Assembly (NCBI RefSeq): GCF_000725485.1
Contig: NZ_JOAG01000045.1
Location: 1-64,000 of the forward strand
Length of the DNA: 64,000 bases
From: Nonomuraea candida
GTDB lineage: Bacteria; Actinomycetota; Actinomycetes; Streptosporangiales; Streptosporangiaceae
Direction of reading: 5' to 3'
In this document: positions 40,402 to 51,056 of the stretch, in pieces
Position numbering within the stretch: the first letter of the stretch is position 1
Layout of the letters: each line of letters opens with the position of its first letter
Notes under the pieces: generated by a model
What the model was told of the DNA's origin: nothing
Database searches by the model: none
Seen by the model: only the letters and a program-made list of their open reading frames with translations
Program-made: the position numbers and the translations under genes

Positions 40402-41859
40402 TCAGCGGGGGCCGAGGTGGAGGGCGGTGCCGAAGTCGAGTGCGGCGTCGGGGTCGATCGGGAAGATCGGCCGCCGCAGGTTCCGGTACGGCAGCCGGTG
40501 CAGGTCCTGGTCCACGCCCCCCGGCGTGAGCGCCAGCATCCAGTCCGCCGCCGCGTCGAACAGCTCGGGCTCCAGGTACCCGATCTTCACCGTGACCACG
40601 TCGACGTCCGCCACCTCCACCCCCAGCCGCCGGTACGACTCCAGCAGCCGGTACTGCATCCGCCGCGAGGTCAGGAAGACGCTCAGCCCCCCGACGCGCA
40701 CGCCGGCCACCAGCCCGCCGTCGGGGTCGTCGGCCAGCGCCTCCAGCGTGCCCTCCAGCAGCAGCGGCCCCGGCTCGCGGGTGTCGACGCGCCCGCCCGC
40801 GCGCACGCTGACCGGCGCGCCGATCGGCAGGCCCGCCAGGCTCGCCACCGCCTCCGGGTCGAACAGGGAGGCGTAGACGGCGCGGACCGAGCCGTCGCGG
40901 ATCTCCGGCCTGGCCAGCATCCGCTCCAGCGCGTAGGTGACGTCGTCGGCGCCGCCCGCGCCGGGGTTGTCGCCGGAGTCGCTGATGAAGTACGGCCGGG
41001 CCGAGCCCTCCTTCAGCGCCGCGTCCAGGCACTCGTCCATGGAGCCCGTGGGCGCGACGAAGGCGAAGTCGTCGCGCGCGTCCCAGAACGCCTGCCCCAG
41101 CTCGCGGGCCGCCCGCTCGGTGGCGGCGGCGTCGGTGCCGGTGACCACCACGGCGCCGGTGCAGCGCGGCTCGTCGGCCCAGGCGAAGCCGATCCAGACG
41201 GCCGCGTCGATCACGCCCGGCCGGGCCTCGATCTCCGGGACGCGGTCGTACAGGCCACGGGCGGGCTCGACGCGGGTGCTGGTCATCTCGCCGGGCAGCA
41301 GGATCGGCACGTGGACCAGCGCCTTGTACGGCCGCCCGCCCCGGCGCAGCGCCTCGACCAGGTTGCGGGCGGCGCGCTCGCGGGTCTCCCAGACGTCCAC
41401 GTGCGGCGCGGTGCGGTAGCAGGTCAGCAGGTCGCAGCCGTCGAACAGGGTGGGGGAGACGTTGCCGTGCAGGTCCATCGCCGCCGACACCAGCGGCTGC
41501 GGGCCGATCGCCGCGCGCACGGCGGTGATCAGGTCGCCCTCGGCGTCCTGGCGGCCGACCACGCTCATCGCGCCGTGGATGTCCAGCAGCACGCCGTCGT
41601 ACGGGCCGTCGGCCAGGCCCCGGACGATCTCGTCGCGCCAGGCGTCGTACGCGGCCGGCTCGACGGCTCCGCCCGGCAGGGCACGGGCGTGCACGAGCGG
41701 CACCCACTCCACGCCGGCCGCCCACGGCGCGCCGAGCCAGTCGTACCTGCCGAGCAGGTCCTGGCCACGGGTGACGTCGAAGTCGGCGGCGCCGCTCAGG
41801 TGCGGCGAGAAGGTGCTGGACTCGATGTGGATGCCGCAGATGGCGATACGCAAGGACAC
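40402..41859 (-). CDS. M81-family metallopeptidase (MlrC-like)
   Basis: A 485-residue zinc protein of the MlrC family, named for the enzyme completing microcystin breakdown; most members act on small peptides. It starts SLRIAICGIHIESSTFSPHL (family N-terminus) and has the metal-binding YDGVLLDIHGAM and SAAMDLHGNVSPTLF, plus YRTAPHVDVWETRERAA and ISDSGDNPGAGGADD. The GTG at 41859 follows the ROK stop by 11 bp, so they share a transcript. Being beside a peptide importer, it probably degrades the imported peptide in the cytosol. Confidence 0.9.
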   Translation of the reverse strand: MSLRIAICGIHIESSTFSPHLSGAADFDVTRGQDLLGRYDWLGAPWAAGVEWVPLVHARALPGGAVEPAAYDAWRDEIVRGLADGPYDGVLLDIHGAMSVVGRQDAEGDLITAVRAAIGPQPLVSAAMDLHGNVSPTLFDGCDLLTCYRTAPHVDVWETRERAARNLVEALRRGGRPYKALVHVPILLPGEMTSTRVEPARGLYDRVPEIEARPGVIDAAVWIGFAWADEPRCTGAVVVTGTDAAATERAARELGQAFWDARDDFAFVAPTGSMDECLDAALKEGSARPYFISDSGDNPGAGGADDVTYALERMLARPEIRDGSVRAVYASLFDPEAVASLAGLPIGAPVSVRAGGRVDTREPGPLLLEGTLEALADDPDGGLVAGVRVGGLSVFLTSRRMQYRLLESYRRLGVEVADVDVVTVKIGYLEPELFDAAADWMLALTPGGVDQDLHRLPYRNLRRPIFPIDPDAALDFGTALHLGPR

Positions 41860-41870
41860 GGTGCTGCTTT

Positions 41871-43100
41871 CTAGGAGGAACTGCCGTCGTTCGAGGGGCG
41901 GAGGCTGGTGGAGGGGCGGAGGCCGGGGGAGGGGCGCGGGCCGGCCGGGGGGCCGTGGCCGGCGGGCAGGCGCAGGTCGGCGCTCTCGCGCAGCAGGTGG
42001 CCCAGCCCGATCAGCGCCGCGTCGGGGCCGGCCACGCTCGCCTCGATGGACAACGACTGGGTCAGCGGCGGCAGGCAGCGCTCGTACAGCATGCCCTTGA
42101 CCGCCGCCACGTAGACGTCGAGGCTCGACAGCGCGCCGCCGATCACCACGCTGTCCGGGTTGAGGAAGTTGACCAGGCCCGACAGTGCGACGCCGAGCAG
42201 CCGGCCGGCCTGGCGCACGAGCGTCACCACGGCCGGGTCGGCGTTGACGGTGGCGGCGATGACGTCGCGGGTGCTGGCCACCGGCAGGCCGCGGCCGGCC
42301 AGCTCGCGGGCGAGCGCGGCGCCGCTGGCGACGGTCTCCAGGCAGCCGCGGCTGCCGCAGGAGCACTCGCGCTCGCCGCTGTCGGCCACCCGCACGTGGG
42401 TGACGTCGCCGCTCAGCCCGCGCCCGCCGCGGTAGATCTCGGCGCGGCTGACCAGGCAGCCGCCGATGCCGGTGCCGGCCTTGACGTAGATCATGTCGCC
42501 GGTCTCGCGGCGCGTGACGTACTCGCCGATCGCGGCGGCCTTGGCGTCGTTGTCGACGACGGCGGTCACCTCGAAGCGGTCGCGCAGGTCGCTCTGCACG
42601 TCGTAGCCGCTCCAGCCCGGCATGCGGGCCGGGCCGATCAGCCGCCCGTGCGGGAAGTCCACGGGGCCGGGCAGCGCCATGCCGACGGCCAGCAGCCGCC
42701 GGCCGGGCGCGTGGGCGGCCCGGACGCGGTCGAAGGCCGCGGTGATCTCGTCGAAGATCGCCCCTGGGCCTGCTCCTATGTCGACGGCGAACTCCTCGGC
42801 CGCCTGCAGCTCCCCGGAGGGCGAGCAGAGGCCGACGCGGGCGTGACGGGCGCCGAGCTCGGCCACCGCGAACACGCCGCCGTCCTCGCGCAGCCGCAGG
42901 ATCCTGGGCCGGCGGCCGCCGGTGGAGGCGCCCACGCCCTCCTCCAGGATCGTGCCCTCCTCCAGCAGGCGGCGCACCACGCTGGAGACCGTCGACGGAG
43001 CCACCTCCAGGATCTCCACCAGGTCCGCGCGGGAGGCGGCCTTGCCGCTGGCCAGCAGGTTCAACGCCTGCTCGCGCAGCTTGGCGGGCGGCTCCGGCAT
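41871..43100 (-). CDS. ROK-family transcriptional repressor
   Basis: A 409-residue regulator: N-terminal winged helix (REQALNLLASGKAASRADLV, then EILEVAPSTVSSVVRRLLEE) and a C-terminal sugar-kinase-like ROK domain. Motifs are VAVGMALPGPVDF, VVDNDAKAAAIGE, MIYVKAGTGIGG and the zinc cluster CSCGSRGCLETV. A 35-residue Pro/Ser-rich tail follows. ROK repressors usually sense sugars or derivatives; here the neighbours are a peptide-type importer and a peptidase, so the ligand may be a glycopeptide or amino-sugar peptide. The ATG at 43100 has a strong GGGGAGGAG site. It is divergent from the importer operon, which it probably represses. Confidence 0.88.
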   Translation of the reverse strand: MPEPPAKLREQALNLLASGKAASRADLVEILEVAPSTVSSVVRRLLEEGTILEEGVGASTGGRRPRILRLREDGGVFAVAELGARHARVGLCSPSGELQAAEEFAVDIGAGPGAIFDEITAAFDRVRAAHAPGRRLLAVGMALPGPVDFPHGRLIGPARMPGWSGYDVQSDLRDRFEVTAVVDNDAKAAAIGEYVTRRETGDMIYVKAGTGIGGCLVSRAEIYRGGRGLSGDVTHVRVADSGERECSCGSRGCLETVASGAALARELAGRGLPVASTRDVIAATVNADPAVVTLVRQAGRLLGVALSGLVNFLNPDSVVIGGALSSLDVYVAAVKGMLYERCLPPLTQSLSIEASVAGPDAALIGLGHLLRESADLRLPAGHGPPAGPRPSPGLRPSTSLRPSNDGSSS

Positions 43101-43187
43101 GGGTCTCCTCCCCTTTGACGAACACAGCAGATGCCCATCATCGGGCACGAAGACGATCACCGATAGGTGCCTTCGCCGCGGACTCTA

Positions 43188-43255
43188 TCCCGAAATAAGT
43201 GTCCCGAACAAAGCTGATTTTTCGCATTGACTTACTACTTGCACCTCTATACATT
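43188..43255 (+). promoter_or_regulatory. Promoter and candidate operators of the peptide importer operon
   Basis: TTGACT (43227-43232), a 17-nt spacer and TACATT (43250-43255) form a good housekeeping promoter 53 bp before the ATG at 43309. Direct repeats TCCCGAA at 43188 and 43202 (14 bp apart) lie just upstream, and TGCCC-N6-GGGCA (43132-43147) lies closer to the ROK gene. These are candidate ROK sites. Confidence 0.65.
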
Positions 43256-43308
43256 CTCCGGACTGAAGGGCCCCTGGAGGGCACGCGCACCTCTCGACGA
43301 GGAGAAAC

Positions 43309-45036
43309 ATGGGGACGAGAACCCGCTTCGTGAGCGGCGTGGTGGCCGTCGGGCTCGGTTTGACCGCCTGCAGCGCGGGCGCCGGCGGCAGTGCGCAGCA
43401 GGGCGGCGCTCAGGGCAAGGACACCGTGACCGTGGCCCTGCGCACGCCGAACTGGATCCTGCCGATCTCGGCCCCCGGCTTCACCCAGGGCGAGAACGAG
43501 ATCTTCACCACCGCCCTGTACCGCAAGCTGTACAGCTACCAGCTCGACGGATCCAGCGCCGACAACGTCAACCCGCAGCGCTCGCTGGCCGAGCCGCCCG
43601 TCGTCAGCGACGAGGGCAAGACGCTGACGATCACGCTCAAGGACAACACCTGGTCCGACGGCAAGCCGATCACCACCAAGGACGTCAAGTTCTGGTGGGA
43701 CCTGGTGACCGCCAACAAGGACAAGTGGGCGTCGTACAAGCCGGGGGGCTTCCCCGACAACGTCTCGGACTTCAAGGTCAAGGACGACAAGACCTTCTCC
43801 CTGACCACCACCAAGGCGTACAACGCCGCCTGGTTCGTCGGCAACCAGCTCAACCGCATCGTGCCGCTGCCCCAGCACGCCTGGGACAAGGGCGACCCCA
43901 AGAAGACCTTCGAGGAGCTGACCGCCGCCTCCAAGGACCCCAAGAGCTACGCGACGAACCCGCTGTGGAAGACGACCAGCGGCCCCTGGAAGCTGGAGAG
44001 CTACGTCCCCAGCGGCGAGGTCGTGCTGGCCAAGCAGGACGCCTACTCGGGCCCGGACAAGCCGAAGCTGAACAAGGTCGTGCTGCGCCCGTTCACCGGC
44101 GACGACGCCGAGTTCAACGTGCTGCGCGCCGGGCAGATCGACTACGGCTACATCCCGCCGGCCAACCTGTCGCAGCGCTCCTACCTGGAGTCGAAGGGCT
44201 ACAAGGTCGCCCCCTGGTACGGGTGGTCGATCACGTACCTGCAGCTCAACTTCAACAACCCCAAGACCGGGGCGCTGTTCAAGCAGCCGTACCTGCGCCA
44301 GGCGCTGCAGATGCTCATCGACCAGCCCACCATCAGCAAGGTCATCTGGTCCGGCATGGCCGCGCCCACCTGCGGCCCGGTCCCCGCCGAGCAGGGCGCC
44401 CCGGCCGGCCAGGGCTGCGCCTACCCCTTCGACCCGGCCAAGGCCAGGCAGCTGCTGGAGAGCCACGGCTGGAAGGTGACCCCCGACGGGCAGACCACCT
44501 GCGCCGACCCCGCCCTGTGCGGCGACGGCATCGCCAAGGACACCCCGCTGAGCTTCACCGTCACCAGCCAGTCCGGCTTCGCCGCGACCACCAAGATGTT
44601 CGCCGAGATCAAGTCGACGATGGCCAAGGTCGGCGTGCAGCTCACGATCAAGGAGGTGCCCGACTCCGTCGCGGTCACCCCCGCCTGCAAGCCGGAGGAG
44701 TCCAAGTGCGACTGGGACATGTCGTTCTTCGGCTCCCAGGGCAGCTGGTACTACCCGGCCTTCGCCTCCGGTGAGCGGCTCTTCCAGACCGACGCCCCCG
44801 TCAACCTCGGCAGCTACAGCAACCCCGAGGCCGACAAGCTGATCGAGAAGGCGCAGTTCTCCGCCGACGCCGGCGCCCTGAAGGAGTACAACGACTTCCT
44901 GGCCAGGGACCTGCCGGTGCTGTGGATGCCGAACCCGGTCTACCAGATCTCGGCGTACAAGTCGGGGCTGCAGGGCGTCGAGCCGCAGGACCCGATGAAC
45001 CTGATGTACTTCCAAGACTGGTCCTGGAAGAGCTGA
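43309..45036 (+). CDS. Peptide/nickel ABC transporter substrate-binding lipoprotein (SBP family 5)
   Basis: A 575-residue lipoprotein with signal VSGVVAVGLGLTACSAGAGG; the lipobox LTAC puts the acylated Cys at residue 21. The mature part is a DppA/OppA-type binding protein: IFTTALYRKLYSYQ, LTITLKDNTWSDGKPITTKD (family signature region), YLQLNFNNPKTGALFKQPYL and RQALQMLIDQPT. It captures the substrate outside the membrane and hands it to the permeases that follow. The ATG at 43309 has GAGGAG. It is the first of a four-gene operon closed by a hairpin at 48913. Confidence 0.93.
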   Translation: MGTRTRFVSGVVAVGLGLTACSAGAGGSAQQGGAQGKDTVTVALRTPNWILPISAPGFTQGENEIFTTALYRKLYSYQLDGSSADNVNPQRSLAEPPVVSDEGKTLTITLKDNTWSDGKPITTKDVKFWWDLVTANKDKWASYKPGGFPDNVSDFKVKDDKTFSLTTTKAYNAAWFVGNQLNRIVPLPQHAWDKGDPKKTFEELTAASKDPKSYATNPLWKTTSGPWKLESYVPSGEVVLAKQDAYSGPDKPKLNKVVLRPFTGDDAEFNVLRAGQIDYGYIPPANLSQRSYLESKGYKVAPWYGWSITYLQLNFNNPKTGALFKQPYLRQALQMLIDQPTISKVIWSGMAAPTCGPVPAEQGAPAGQGCAYPFDPAKARQLLESHGWKVTPDGQTTCADPALCGDGIAKDTPLSFTVTSQSGFAATTKMFAEIKSTMAKVGVQLTIKEVPDSVAVTPACKPEESKCDWDMSFFGSQGSWYYPAFASGERLFQTDAPVNLGSYSNPEADKLIEKAQFSADAGALKEYNDFLARDLPVLWMPNPVYQISAYKSGLQGVEPQDPMNLMYFQDWSWKS

Positions 45037-45039
45037 CCG

Positions 45040-45999
45040 TTGACCCGGTACGTCCTGACGCGCCTGGGCCAGGCCCTGGTCATCGTGATCCTGGTGACGC
45101 TGATCACGTTCGTGATCCTGCACCTGCTGCCGGGCGGCGCGGCCCGGGCCATCCTGGGCAAGGAGGCGACGCTGCAGCAGATCGCCGCCTTCAACCACGA
45201 GATGGGATACGACCGGCCGCTGTGGGAGCAGTACGCGATGTACCTGCGGCGGCTGGTCACCGGTGACCTCGGCTACTCCTTCCAGCTCAATCAGTCGGTG
45301 GCCGAGGCCATCGCGCAGCGGCTGCCCAAGACCATGCTGCTGTCGGTGGCCTCGACCCTGCTCGCGGTCGTCGTGGCCGTCCCGCTCGGCGTCGTGCAGG
45401 CCGTGCGCCGCAACCGCTGGCCCGACTACACGATCAACGGGCTGTCGCTGCTGGCCTACGCCACGCCGATCTTCTTCATGGGCCTCATGATGATCATTCT
45501 GTTCTCCCAGGTGTGGCCGGTCCTGCCGCCCGAGGCGCCGCAGGGCTTCACGCTGGCGGAGGTGCTGGCCGACCCGGCCGGGCTGGTGCTGCCCACGCTC
45601 ACGCTGACCATCCTCACCGTCGCGGTCTACTCCCGCTACGTGCGCTCGTCCATGGTCGACAACCTGAACGAGAACTACGTGCGCACCGCGCGCAGCAAGG
45701 GCCTGTCGGAGGGCCGGGTGATCGTCGGGCACACCCTGCGCAACGGCCTGTTCCCCGTCATCACGCTGCTCGGCATGTATCTGCCGGCGCTGTTCAGCGG
45801 CGCCCTGGTGGTCGAGCGGCTGTTCAACTACCCGGGCATGGGGCTGCTGTTCTGGCAGGCGGCGCTCAAGCGGGACTATCCGATCCTGCTCGGCGTCACC
45901 CTGCTGATCTCGGTGGCCACCGTGCTCGGCGCGCTGGTCGCCGACGTGCTCTACGCCGCGGTCGACCCGCGCGTACGACTCAAGGCAGGCCGCTCATGA
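45040..45999 (+). CDS. Peptide ABC transporter permease, DppB type
   Basis: A 319-residue inner-membrane permease with six helices. Signs are the N-terminus [40 protein letters not shown], and the ATPase-coupling loop [20 protein letters not shown], then [12 protein letters not shown]. The start is TTG at 45040, 3 bp after the preceding stop, with GGAAGAG overlapping that stop; no ATG or GTG fits the family N-terminus. It ends in an ATGA overlap with the next permease. Confidence 0.93.
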   Translation: MTRYVLTRLGQALVIVILVTLITFVILHLLPGGAARAILGKEATLQQIAAFNHEMGYDRPLWEQYAMYLRRLVTGDLGYSFQLNQSVAEAIAQRLPKTMLLSVASTLLAVVVAVPLGVVQAVRRNRWPDYTINGLSLLAYATPIFFMGLMMIILFSQVWPVLPPEAPQGFTLAEVLADPAGLVLPTLTLTILTVAVYSRYVRSSMVDNLNENYVRTARSKGLSEGRVIVGHTLRNGLFPVITLLGMYLPALFSGALVVERLFNYPGMGLLFWQAALKRDYPILLGVTLLISVATVLGALVADVLYAAVDPRVRLKAGRS

Positions 46000-46877
46000 C
46001 CGCTCGCGAAGAAGAAGAGGCACCCGTCCGCGGGATGTGGCGCCAGGGCCTGGAGGTCTTCTGCGAGAACCGGCTCGCCCTGGTGGGCGTGGGCCTGTTC
46101 GTCCTGCTGGCGGCCTTCAGCTTCCTCGGGCCGCTGTTCTACCAGACCGACCAGGTGCACACCGACCTGACCAGGGTCTTCCTGGCCCCCGGCACGGACG
46201 GCCACCCGCTGGGCACCGACGGCGTCGGCTACGACCAGCTCGGCCGGCTGATGCTCGGCGGGCAGACCTCGATCGTGGTCGGGCTGGCGGCCGGCCTGCT
46301 GGCCACCGTCGTCGGCACCGTCTGGGGCGCCATCGCCGGCTTCGCCGGGAGCTGGGTCGACGCGGTCATGATGCGCGTGGTCGACGCGATGATGTCGATC
46401 CCGGCGCTGTTCCTGTTCATGCTCATGGCCTCGATCGTGACGCCCACGGTGCCGATGCTCATCGTCATCATCGGCGCGTTCGCCTGGCTCGGCCCCGCGC
46501 GGCTGGTGCGCGGCGAGGCGCTCACGCTGCGCACCCGCGAGTACGTCATGGCGATGCGCGGCATGGGCGGCACCGGCGGGCGCGCGGTGCGCCGGCACAT
46601 CATCCCCAACGCCATCGGCACGGTGATCGTCAACGCCACCTTCCAGGTCGCCGACGCCATCCTGTACGTGGCCTACCTGTCCTTCCTCGGCCTGGGAGTG
46701 CCGCCACCCGCGGCCAACTGGGGCGGCATGCTGTCCGACGGCCTGGCGGACACCTTCAGCGGCCACTGGTGGCTGCTGTACCCGCCGGGCATCGCCATCA
46801 TCCTCATCGTGCTCGCCTTCAACTTCATCGGCGACGGGCTGAGGGACGTCTTCGAGGTCCGCCTCCGGCGGCGTTAG
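45996..46877 (+). CDS. Peptide ABC transporter permease, DppC type
   Basis: A 293-residue partner permease: the N-terminal helix [20 protein letters not shown], the extracytoplasmic motif [20 protein letters not shown], and the coupling loop [20 protein letters not shown] followed by [14 protein letters not shown]. With the DppB-type protein it makes the channel. Translation is coupled by ATGA to the upstream gene. Confidence 0.93.
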   Translation: MTAREEEEAPVRGMWRQGLEVFCENRLALVGVGLFVLLAAFSFLGPLFYQTDQVHTDLTRVFLAPGTDGHPLGTDGVGYDQLGRLMLGGQTSIVVGLAAGLLATVVGTVWGAIAGFAGSWVDAVMMRVVDAMMSIPALFLFMLMASIVTPTVPMLIVIIGAFAWLGPARLVRGEALTLRTREYVMAMRGMGGTGGRAVRRHIIPNAIGTVIVNATFQVADAILYVAYLSFLGLGVPPPAANWGGMLSDGLADTFSGHWWLLYPPGIAIILIVLAFNFIGDGLRDVFEVRLRRR

Positions 46878-46892
46878 CAGGAGATTTCGTAC

Positions 46893-48911
46893 ATGGAGGC
46901 ACCCATCAAGCAGCCGCTGCTGCGGTTGCGCGACCTCAGCACCGACATCGCGCTGCGGCGCGGCACCGTGCACGCGCTCGACCAGGTCAACCTGGAGGTC
47001 AACCAGGGCGAGACGCTCGGCATCGTGGGCGAGTCGGGCAGCGGCAAGACCATGACCGTCCTGTCGATCATGGGGCTGCTGCCCGCGGGCGGCAGCGTCG
47101 TCGGCGGGGAGATCCTCTTCGACGGCCGCGACCTGCGCGGCATGGCGGCGCCCGAGCTGCGCAGGGTGCGCGGCGTCGAGATGGGCATGGTCTTCCAGGA
47201 CCCGCTCACCTCGCTCAACCCCACCATGCGCATCGGCGCCCAGGTCGCCGAGCCGCTGCGCGTGCACCAGGGCGTGAGCAAGGCCGAGGCGCGCGAGCGG
47301 GCCGTGGAGATCCTGCGCCGGGTCGGCATGCCCCGCCCCGACAAGATCGTCGACGACTACCCGCACCAGCTGTCGGGCGGCATGCGCCAGCGCGTGGTCA
47401 TCGCCATGGCGCTCATCCGCTCCCCGCGCCTGCTCATCGCCGACGAGCCCACCACGGCCCTGGACGTCACCACCCAGCGCCAGATCCTGGAGCTCATCGA
47501 CGACCTGCGCGAGGAGTTCAGGATGGCGGTCATCCTGGTCACCCACGACCTCGGGGTGATCGCCGGCCGTGCCGACCGGGTCGCCGTCATGTACGCCGGC
47601 CGCGTCGTGGAGACCGCCACGACCGCCGAGCTGTTCCGCGCCCCGCGGCACCGCTACACCGAGGCGCTCATGCGCGCCCTGCCCGAGTCCGCCCACGACG
47701 GCGACGGCCGCCTCTACAGCATCCCCGGCCTGCCGCCCGACCTGTCGCGCCCGCTGACCGGCTGCCGCTTCGCGCCCCGCTGCCGCTTCGCCACCGACGA
47801 GTGCCGCACCACCGACGTCGCCCTCACCGGGGACGGGCACGCGTTCGCCTGCCTGCACCCGGTCACCGAGCCCGTCACGATCGCGGCGGCGGCCGGCCAC
47901 GACCGGGCCGTCCCCGCCGCCGCCGAGCCGATCCTGACCGTGCGGGACCTGGTCAAGGAGTACGACGCCGGCGGCGCGGGCCTGCGCAGGAGCGCCGGGC
48001 GGGTCAGCGCCGTGGCCGGGGTCTCCTTCGAGGTCAGGCCCGGCGAGACGCTCGGCATCGTGGGCGAGTCGGGCTGTGGCAAGTCCACCGTCGGCCGCCT
48101 CGTCGCCGGGCTGGAGACCCCCACGGCCGGCCGGATCGTCGTGGACGGCACCGACATCGCCGGCCTCGACCGGCGCGCCCGCCACCGCATGCACCGCCAG
48201 GTGCAGCTGATGTTCCAGGACAGCTACGCGGCCATGAACCCGCGCATGCGCATCGACTCCATCCTCACCGAGCCGCTGGAGATCCAGCAGGTGGGCGACG
48301 CCGCCGCGCGCCGCGCCCGGGTGAGCGAGCTGCTCGACCAGGTCGGCCTGCCGCGCCGGGCGCTGGAGCGCTACCCGCACGAGTTCTCCGGCGGGCAGCT
48401 CCAGCGCATCGGGCTGGCCCGGTCGCTGGCGCTGCGGCCGCGGCTGATCGTGGCCGACGAGCCGGTCAGCGCGCTGGACGTGTCGGTGCAGGCGCAGGTG
48501 CTCAACCTCATGCGCGACCTGCAGGGCGAGCTCGGGCTGTCGTACGTGTTCATCAGCCACGACCTGTCCGTGGTGGACTACATGGCCGACCGGATCGGCG
48601 TGATGTACCTGGGCAAGATGGTGGAGATCGGCCCCGCCCACCAGGTGGTCCGCGCGCCGCGCCATCCGTACACGAAGGCGCTGCTCGACGCCGTGCCCTC
48701 GCCCGACCCCGGCCGTACGCCCAGCCCGGACACGACCATCCAGGGCGAGCTGCCGAGCGCGCTCAACCCGCCGACCGGGTGCCGCTTCCGCACCCGCTGC
48801 CCGCTGGCCCAGGACGTCTGCGCCACCGAGCCGCCGCTGAGCGGCGCGGCCCACCAGGTCGCCTGCCACTTCCCGCTGCGGCAGGAGGCCGGCGCGGCGG
48901 CGACCGCCTAA
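46893..48911 (+). CDS. Fused double ATPase of the peptide ABC transporter (DppD-DppF type)
   Basis: A 672-residue cytosolic protein in which both ATPases are one chain. Domain 1 (residues 5-325): Walker [18 protein letters not shown], signature [15 protein letters not shown], Walker [14 protein letters not shown], and the C-terminal oligopeptide motif [15 protein letters not shown]. Domain 2 (345-660): [45 protein letters not shown], and [15 protein letters not shown]. All catalytic motifs look intact. AGGAG precedes the ATG. Confidence 0.94.
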   Translation: MEAPIKQPLLRLRDLSTDIALRRGTVHALDQVNLEVNQGETLGIVGESGSGKTMTVLSIMGLLPAGGSVVGGEILFDGRDLRGMAAPELRRVRGVEMGMVFQDPLTSLNPTMRIGAQVAEPLRVHQGVSKAEARERAVEILRRVGMPRPDKIVDDYPHQLSGGMRQRVVIAMALIRSPRLLIADEPTTALDVTTQRQILELIDDLREEFRMAVILVTHDLGVIAGRADRVAVMYAGRVVETATTAELFRAPRHRYTEALMRALPESAHDGDGRLYSIPGLPPDLSRPLTGCRFAPRCRFATDECRTTDVALTGDGHAFACLHPVTEPVTIAAAAGHDRAVPAAAEPILTVRDLVKEYDAGGAGLRRSAGRVSAVAGVSFEVRPGETLGIVGESGCGKSTVGRLVAGLETPTAGRIVVDGTDIAGLDRRARHRMHRQVQLMFQDSYAAMNPRMRIDSILTEPLEIQQVGDAAARRARVSELLDQVGLPRRALERYPHEFSGGQLQRIGLARSLALRPRLIVADEPVSALDVSVQAQVLNLMRDLQGELGLSYVFISHDLSVVDYMADRIGVMYLGKMVEIGPAHQVVRAPRHPYTKALLDAVPSPDPGRTPSPDTTIQGELPSALNPPTGCRFRTRCPLAQDVCATEPPLSGAAHQVACHFPLRQEAGAAATA

Positions 48912-48912
48912 C

Positions 48913-48942
48913 GCCGCGCCCGAGGAGACCTTCGGGCGCGGC
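48913..48942 (+). terminator. Terminator of the peptide importer operon, 11-bp perfect stem
   Basis: GCCGCGCCCGA pairs with TCGGGCGCGGC around an 8-nt loop, starting 1 nt after the stop codon. Confidence 0.8.
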
Positions 48943-49121
48943 CGGAGCCGGGCAAGGGTGATCCCCGCAACGGTGACGCACCTGATACACCCATGTGATG
49001 TCGAAACCGTGACAAATTCCGGAGCGGCGAGGAGGGTTGCGAATGATCGCGCCCCCGGGAGGGGGAGAGGGTGGAACGCGTCCCCCACCCGGGCAGGTGG
49101 CGGAGGGATGAGGGGAGTCCG

Positions 49122-49769
49122 ATGACGCGGATATCCGAGCTGCTCGGGTCCTCGGTGCGGCGCTGCGCGCTGACCGCGGCCGTCGGCGGGCTCCTGGCCG
49201 CGGGCGTGGCGGTGGCGGCCGTGCCGCTGCCGTACGTGCCGCTGATCGGCTGGGACGCGGCGGCGGTGGTCTTCCTGACGGTCACCTGGACGCGGATCGC
49301 CCGGCTCGACGGCCGGGAGACCGCGGCCGACGTGAACCGCGAGGACCCCACCCGGGCGGGCGCGGACGTGGCCGTGGTCATCGCGGCGGTGGCCAGCCTG
49401 GCCGCCGTGGGCAACATGATCGTGCAGGCGGAGACCGGCGCCGCCCTCGTCGTGGGGCTCGGCGTCGCCAGCGTCGTGGCGTCGTGGGCGGTCGTGCACA
49501 CGATCTTCACGCTCCGGTACGCGCTGATGTACTACTCCGGCGGCGCCGGGGGCGTCGACTTCCACGACAGCGACCCCGGCGCCGAGCCGCGCTTCTCCGA
49601 CTTCGCCTACCTGGCCTTCACCGTCGGGATGACGTTCCAGGTCTCCGACAGCGAGCTGCGCACGGCCGAGTTCCGCTCGGCGGTGCTGCGCCAGGCCCTG
49701 CTGTCGTACCTGTTCGGCACCGTCATCGTCGCCCTGACCATCAACCTCGTCGCCGGCCTGGGCAGGTGA
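49122..49769 (+). CDS. DUF1345-family membrane protein
   Basis: A 215-residue protein with about five membrane helices. It carries the DUF1345 pattern: [60 protein letters not shown] and [20 protein letters not shown]. The family has no established function. The ATG at 49122 follows GGGGAG. It is monocistronic. The P450 promoter starts 22 bp after its stop. Confidence 0.88.
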   Translation: MTRISELLGSSVRRCALTAAVGGLLAAGVAVAAVPLPYVPLIGWDAAAVVFLTVTWTRIARLDGRETAADVNREDPTRAGADVAVVIAAVASLAAVGNMIVQAETGAALVVGLGVASVVASWAVVHTIFTLRYALMYYSGGAGGVDFHDSDPGAEPRFSDFAYLAFTVGMTFQVSDSELRTAEFRSAVLRQALLSYLFGTVIVALTINLVAGLGR

Positions 49770-49790
49770 GCCCCCGCCGGGCGAGGGTCG

Positions 49791-49820
49791 TTGACTTTCG
49801 TTAAGTCATTCGGCTTAGAT
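49791..49820 (+). promoter_or_regulatory. P450-tetR operon promoter with overlapping operator
   Basis: TTGACT (49791-49796), 18-nt spacer, TTAGAT (49815-49820). The inverted repeat TGACTT-N5-AAGTCA (49792-49808) covers the -35 box and spacer, so a bound dimer would block RNA polymerase. The TetR protein encoded by the second gene of this operon is the obvious candidate. Confidence 0.75.
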
Positions 49821-49847
49821 GGGCGCGTCCACACCTCTGGAGGGCAC

Positions 49848-51056
49848 GTGACCGAGATCGCCGAGCAGGTTCCGGACTACCCGTTCACCAACCCCGCCGC
49901 CCTGGAGCCGCCGCCGGAGTGGGCCGAGCTGCGCGAGAGGTGCCCGGTGGCGCCGATCCGGCTGGCCAGCGGTGACCGGGCGCTGCTGCTGACCCGCTAC
50001 GACGACGTCAAGCAGGTGCTGTCCGACCCGCGCTTCACCCGGCAGCTCGACGCGCCCGACGCCGCCCGGGTGACCGCCAACGAGTCGGGCGGCGTGTTCG
50101 GCAGCGGCGGCACCAGCATGACCGGCGACGAGCACCGGGCGTGGCGGCAACTGGTCGGCAAGGCGTTCACCGCCAAGCGGGTGATGGCCATGCAGCCCCG
50201 GATCGAGGCCATGGCGGAGCGGCTCGTCGAGCGCATGACCGCCGGCGGCGCGCCGGCCGGCCTGGTCGCCGCGCTCGGGTTCCCGCTGCCGGTGTGGGCG
50301 ATCTGCGACCTGCTCGGGGTGCCCGACTCCGACCGGGACAGGTTCGCGTACTGGTCCGACACCATGCTCTCCATGACCAGGTTCACCCAGGACGAGATCG
50401 ACGCCGCCCAGGACGAGTTCCGCGCCTACCTGGTCGCGCTGGTGGAGGCCAAGCGGGCCGCGCCGGGCGACGACCTGATCAGCGAACTGCTGTCGATGGT
50501 CGAGGGCCTGGACGGGCGGCTGACCGAGGAGCTGATGCTGGGCACGGCCAAGGGCCTGCTGGTGGCCGGGCACGAGACCACCGCCAACATGATCGGCAAG
50601 ATGGTCGCGATGCTGCTGGCCGACCGCGCCCGGTGGGAGGCGCTGCTGGCCGACCGGGCGCTGATCCGGCCCGCGGTGGAGGAGGCGCTGCGGTTCGACG
50701 CCAACCCCGGTTTCGGCATGCCGCGCTACCTCAGCGAGGAGGTCGAGGTGGGCGGCGAGAAACTGCCGGCGGGCACGACCGTGATCTGCAGCATGGCCTC
50801 GGCCAACCGCGACGAGCGGCAGTTCGAGGGCGCCGACCGGATGCGCCTGGACCGCTCGCCCAACCCGCACGTCGCCTTCGGCGTCGGCCCGCACTCCTGC
50901 CTCGGCCAGGCCCTGGCCCGCACCGAGCTGCAGACCGTGCTGAAGGTCCTGCTCGACCGGCTGCCCACGCTGGAGCTCGCCGTCCCGGCCGGGCAGCTCG
51001 CGCGCCGCGAAGGCCTGGTGGTCGGCGGCCTGGAGGAGGTGCCGGTCCGATGGTGA
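49848..51056 (+). CDS. Cytochrome P450 (CYP107-like)
   Basis: A 402-residue soluble bacterial P450. It has the oxygen-binding I-helix LLVAGHETTANMIGKM, K-helix ExxR in VEEALRFD, and heme loop FGVGPHSCLGQALARTEL with the Cys ligand. The N-terminal DYPFTNPAALEPPPEWAELR is typical of hydroxylases acting on macrolides, terpenes or fatty acids. The GTG at 49848 has GGAGG 5-6 nt upstream. Its 3' end overlaps the TetR gene start. No ferredoxin is encoded nearby, so reducing partners come from elsewhere. Substrate unknown. Confidence 0.93.
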   Translation: MTEIAEQVPDYPFTNPAALEPPPEWAELRERCPVAPIRLASGDRALLLTRYDDVKQVLSDPRFTRQLDAPDAARVTANESGGVFGSGGTSMTGDEHRAWRQLVGKAFTAKRVMAMQPRIEAMAERLVERMTAGGAPAGLVAALGFPLPVWAICDLLGVPDSDRDRFAYWSDTMLSMTRFTQDEIDAAQDEFRAYLVALVEAKRAAPGDDLISELLSMVEGLDGRLTEELMLGTAKGLLVAGHETTANMIGKMVAMLLADRARWEALLADRALIRPAVEEALRFDANPGFGMPRYLSEEVEVGGEKLPAGTTVICSMASANRDERQFEGADRMRLDRSPNPHVAFGVGPHSCLGQALARTELQTVLKVLLDRLPTLELAVPAGQLARREGLVVGGLEEVPVRW

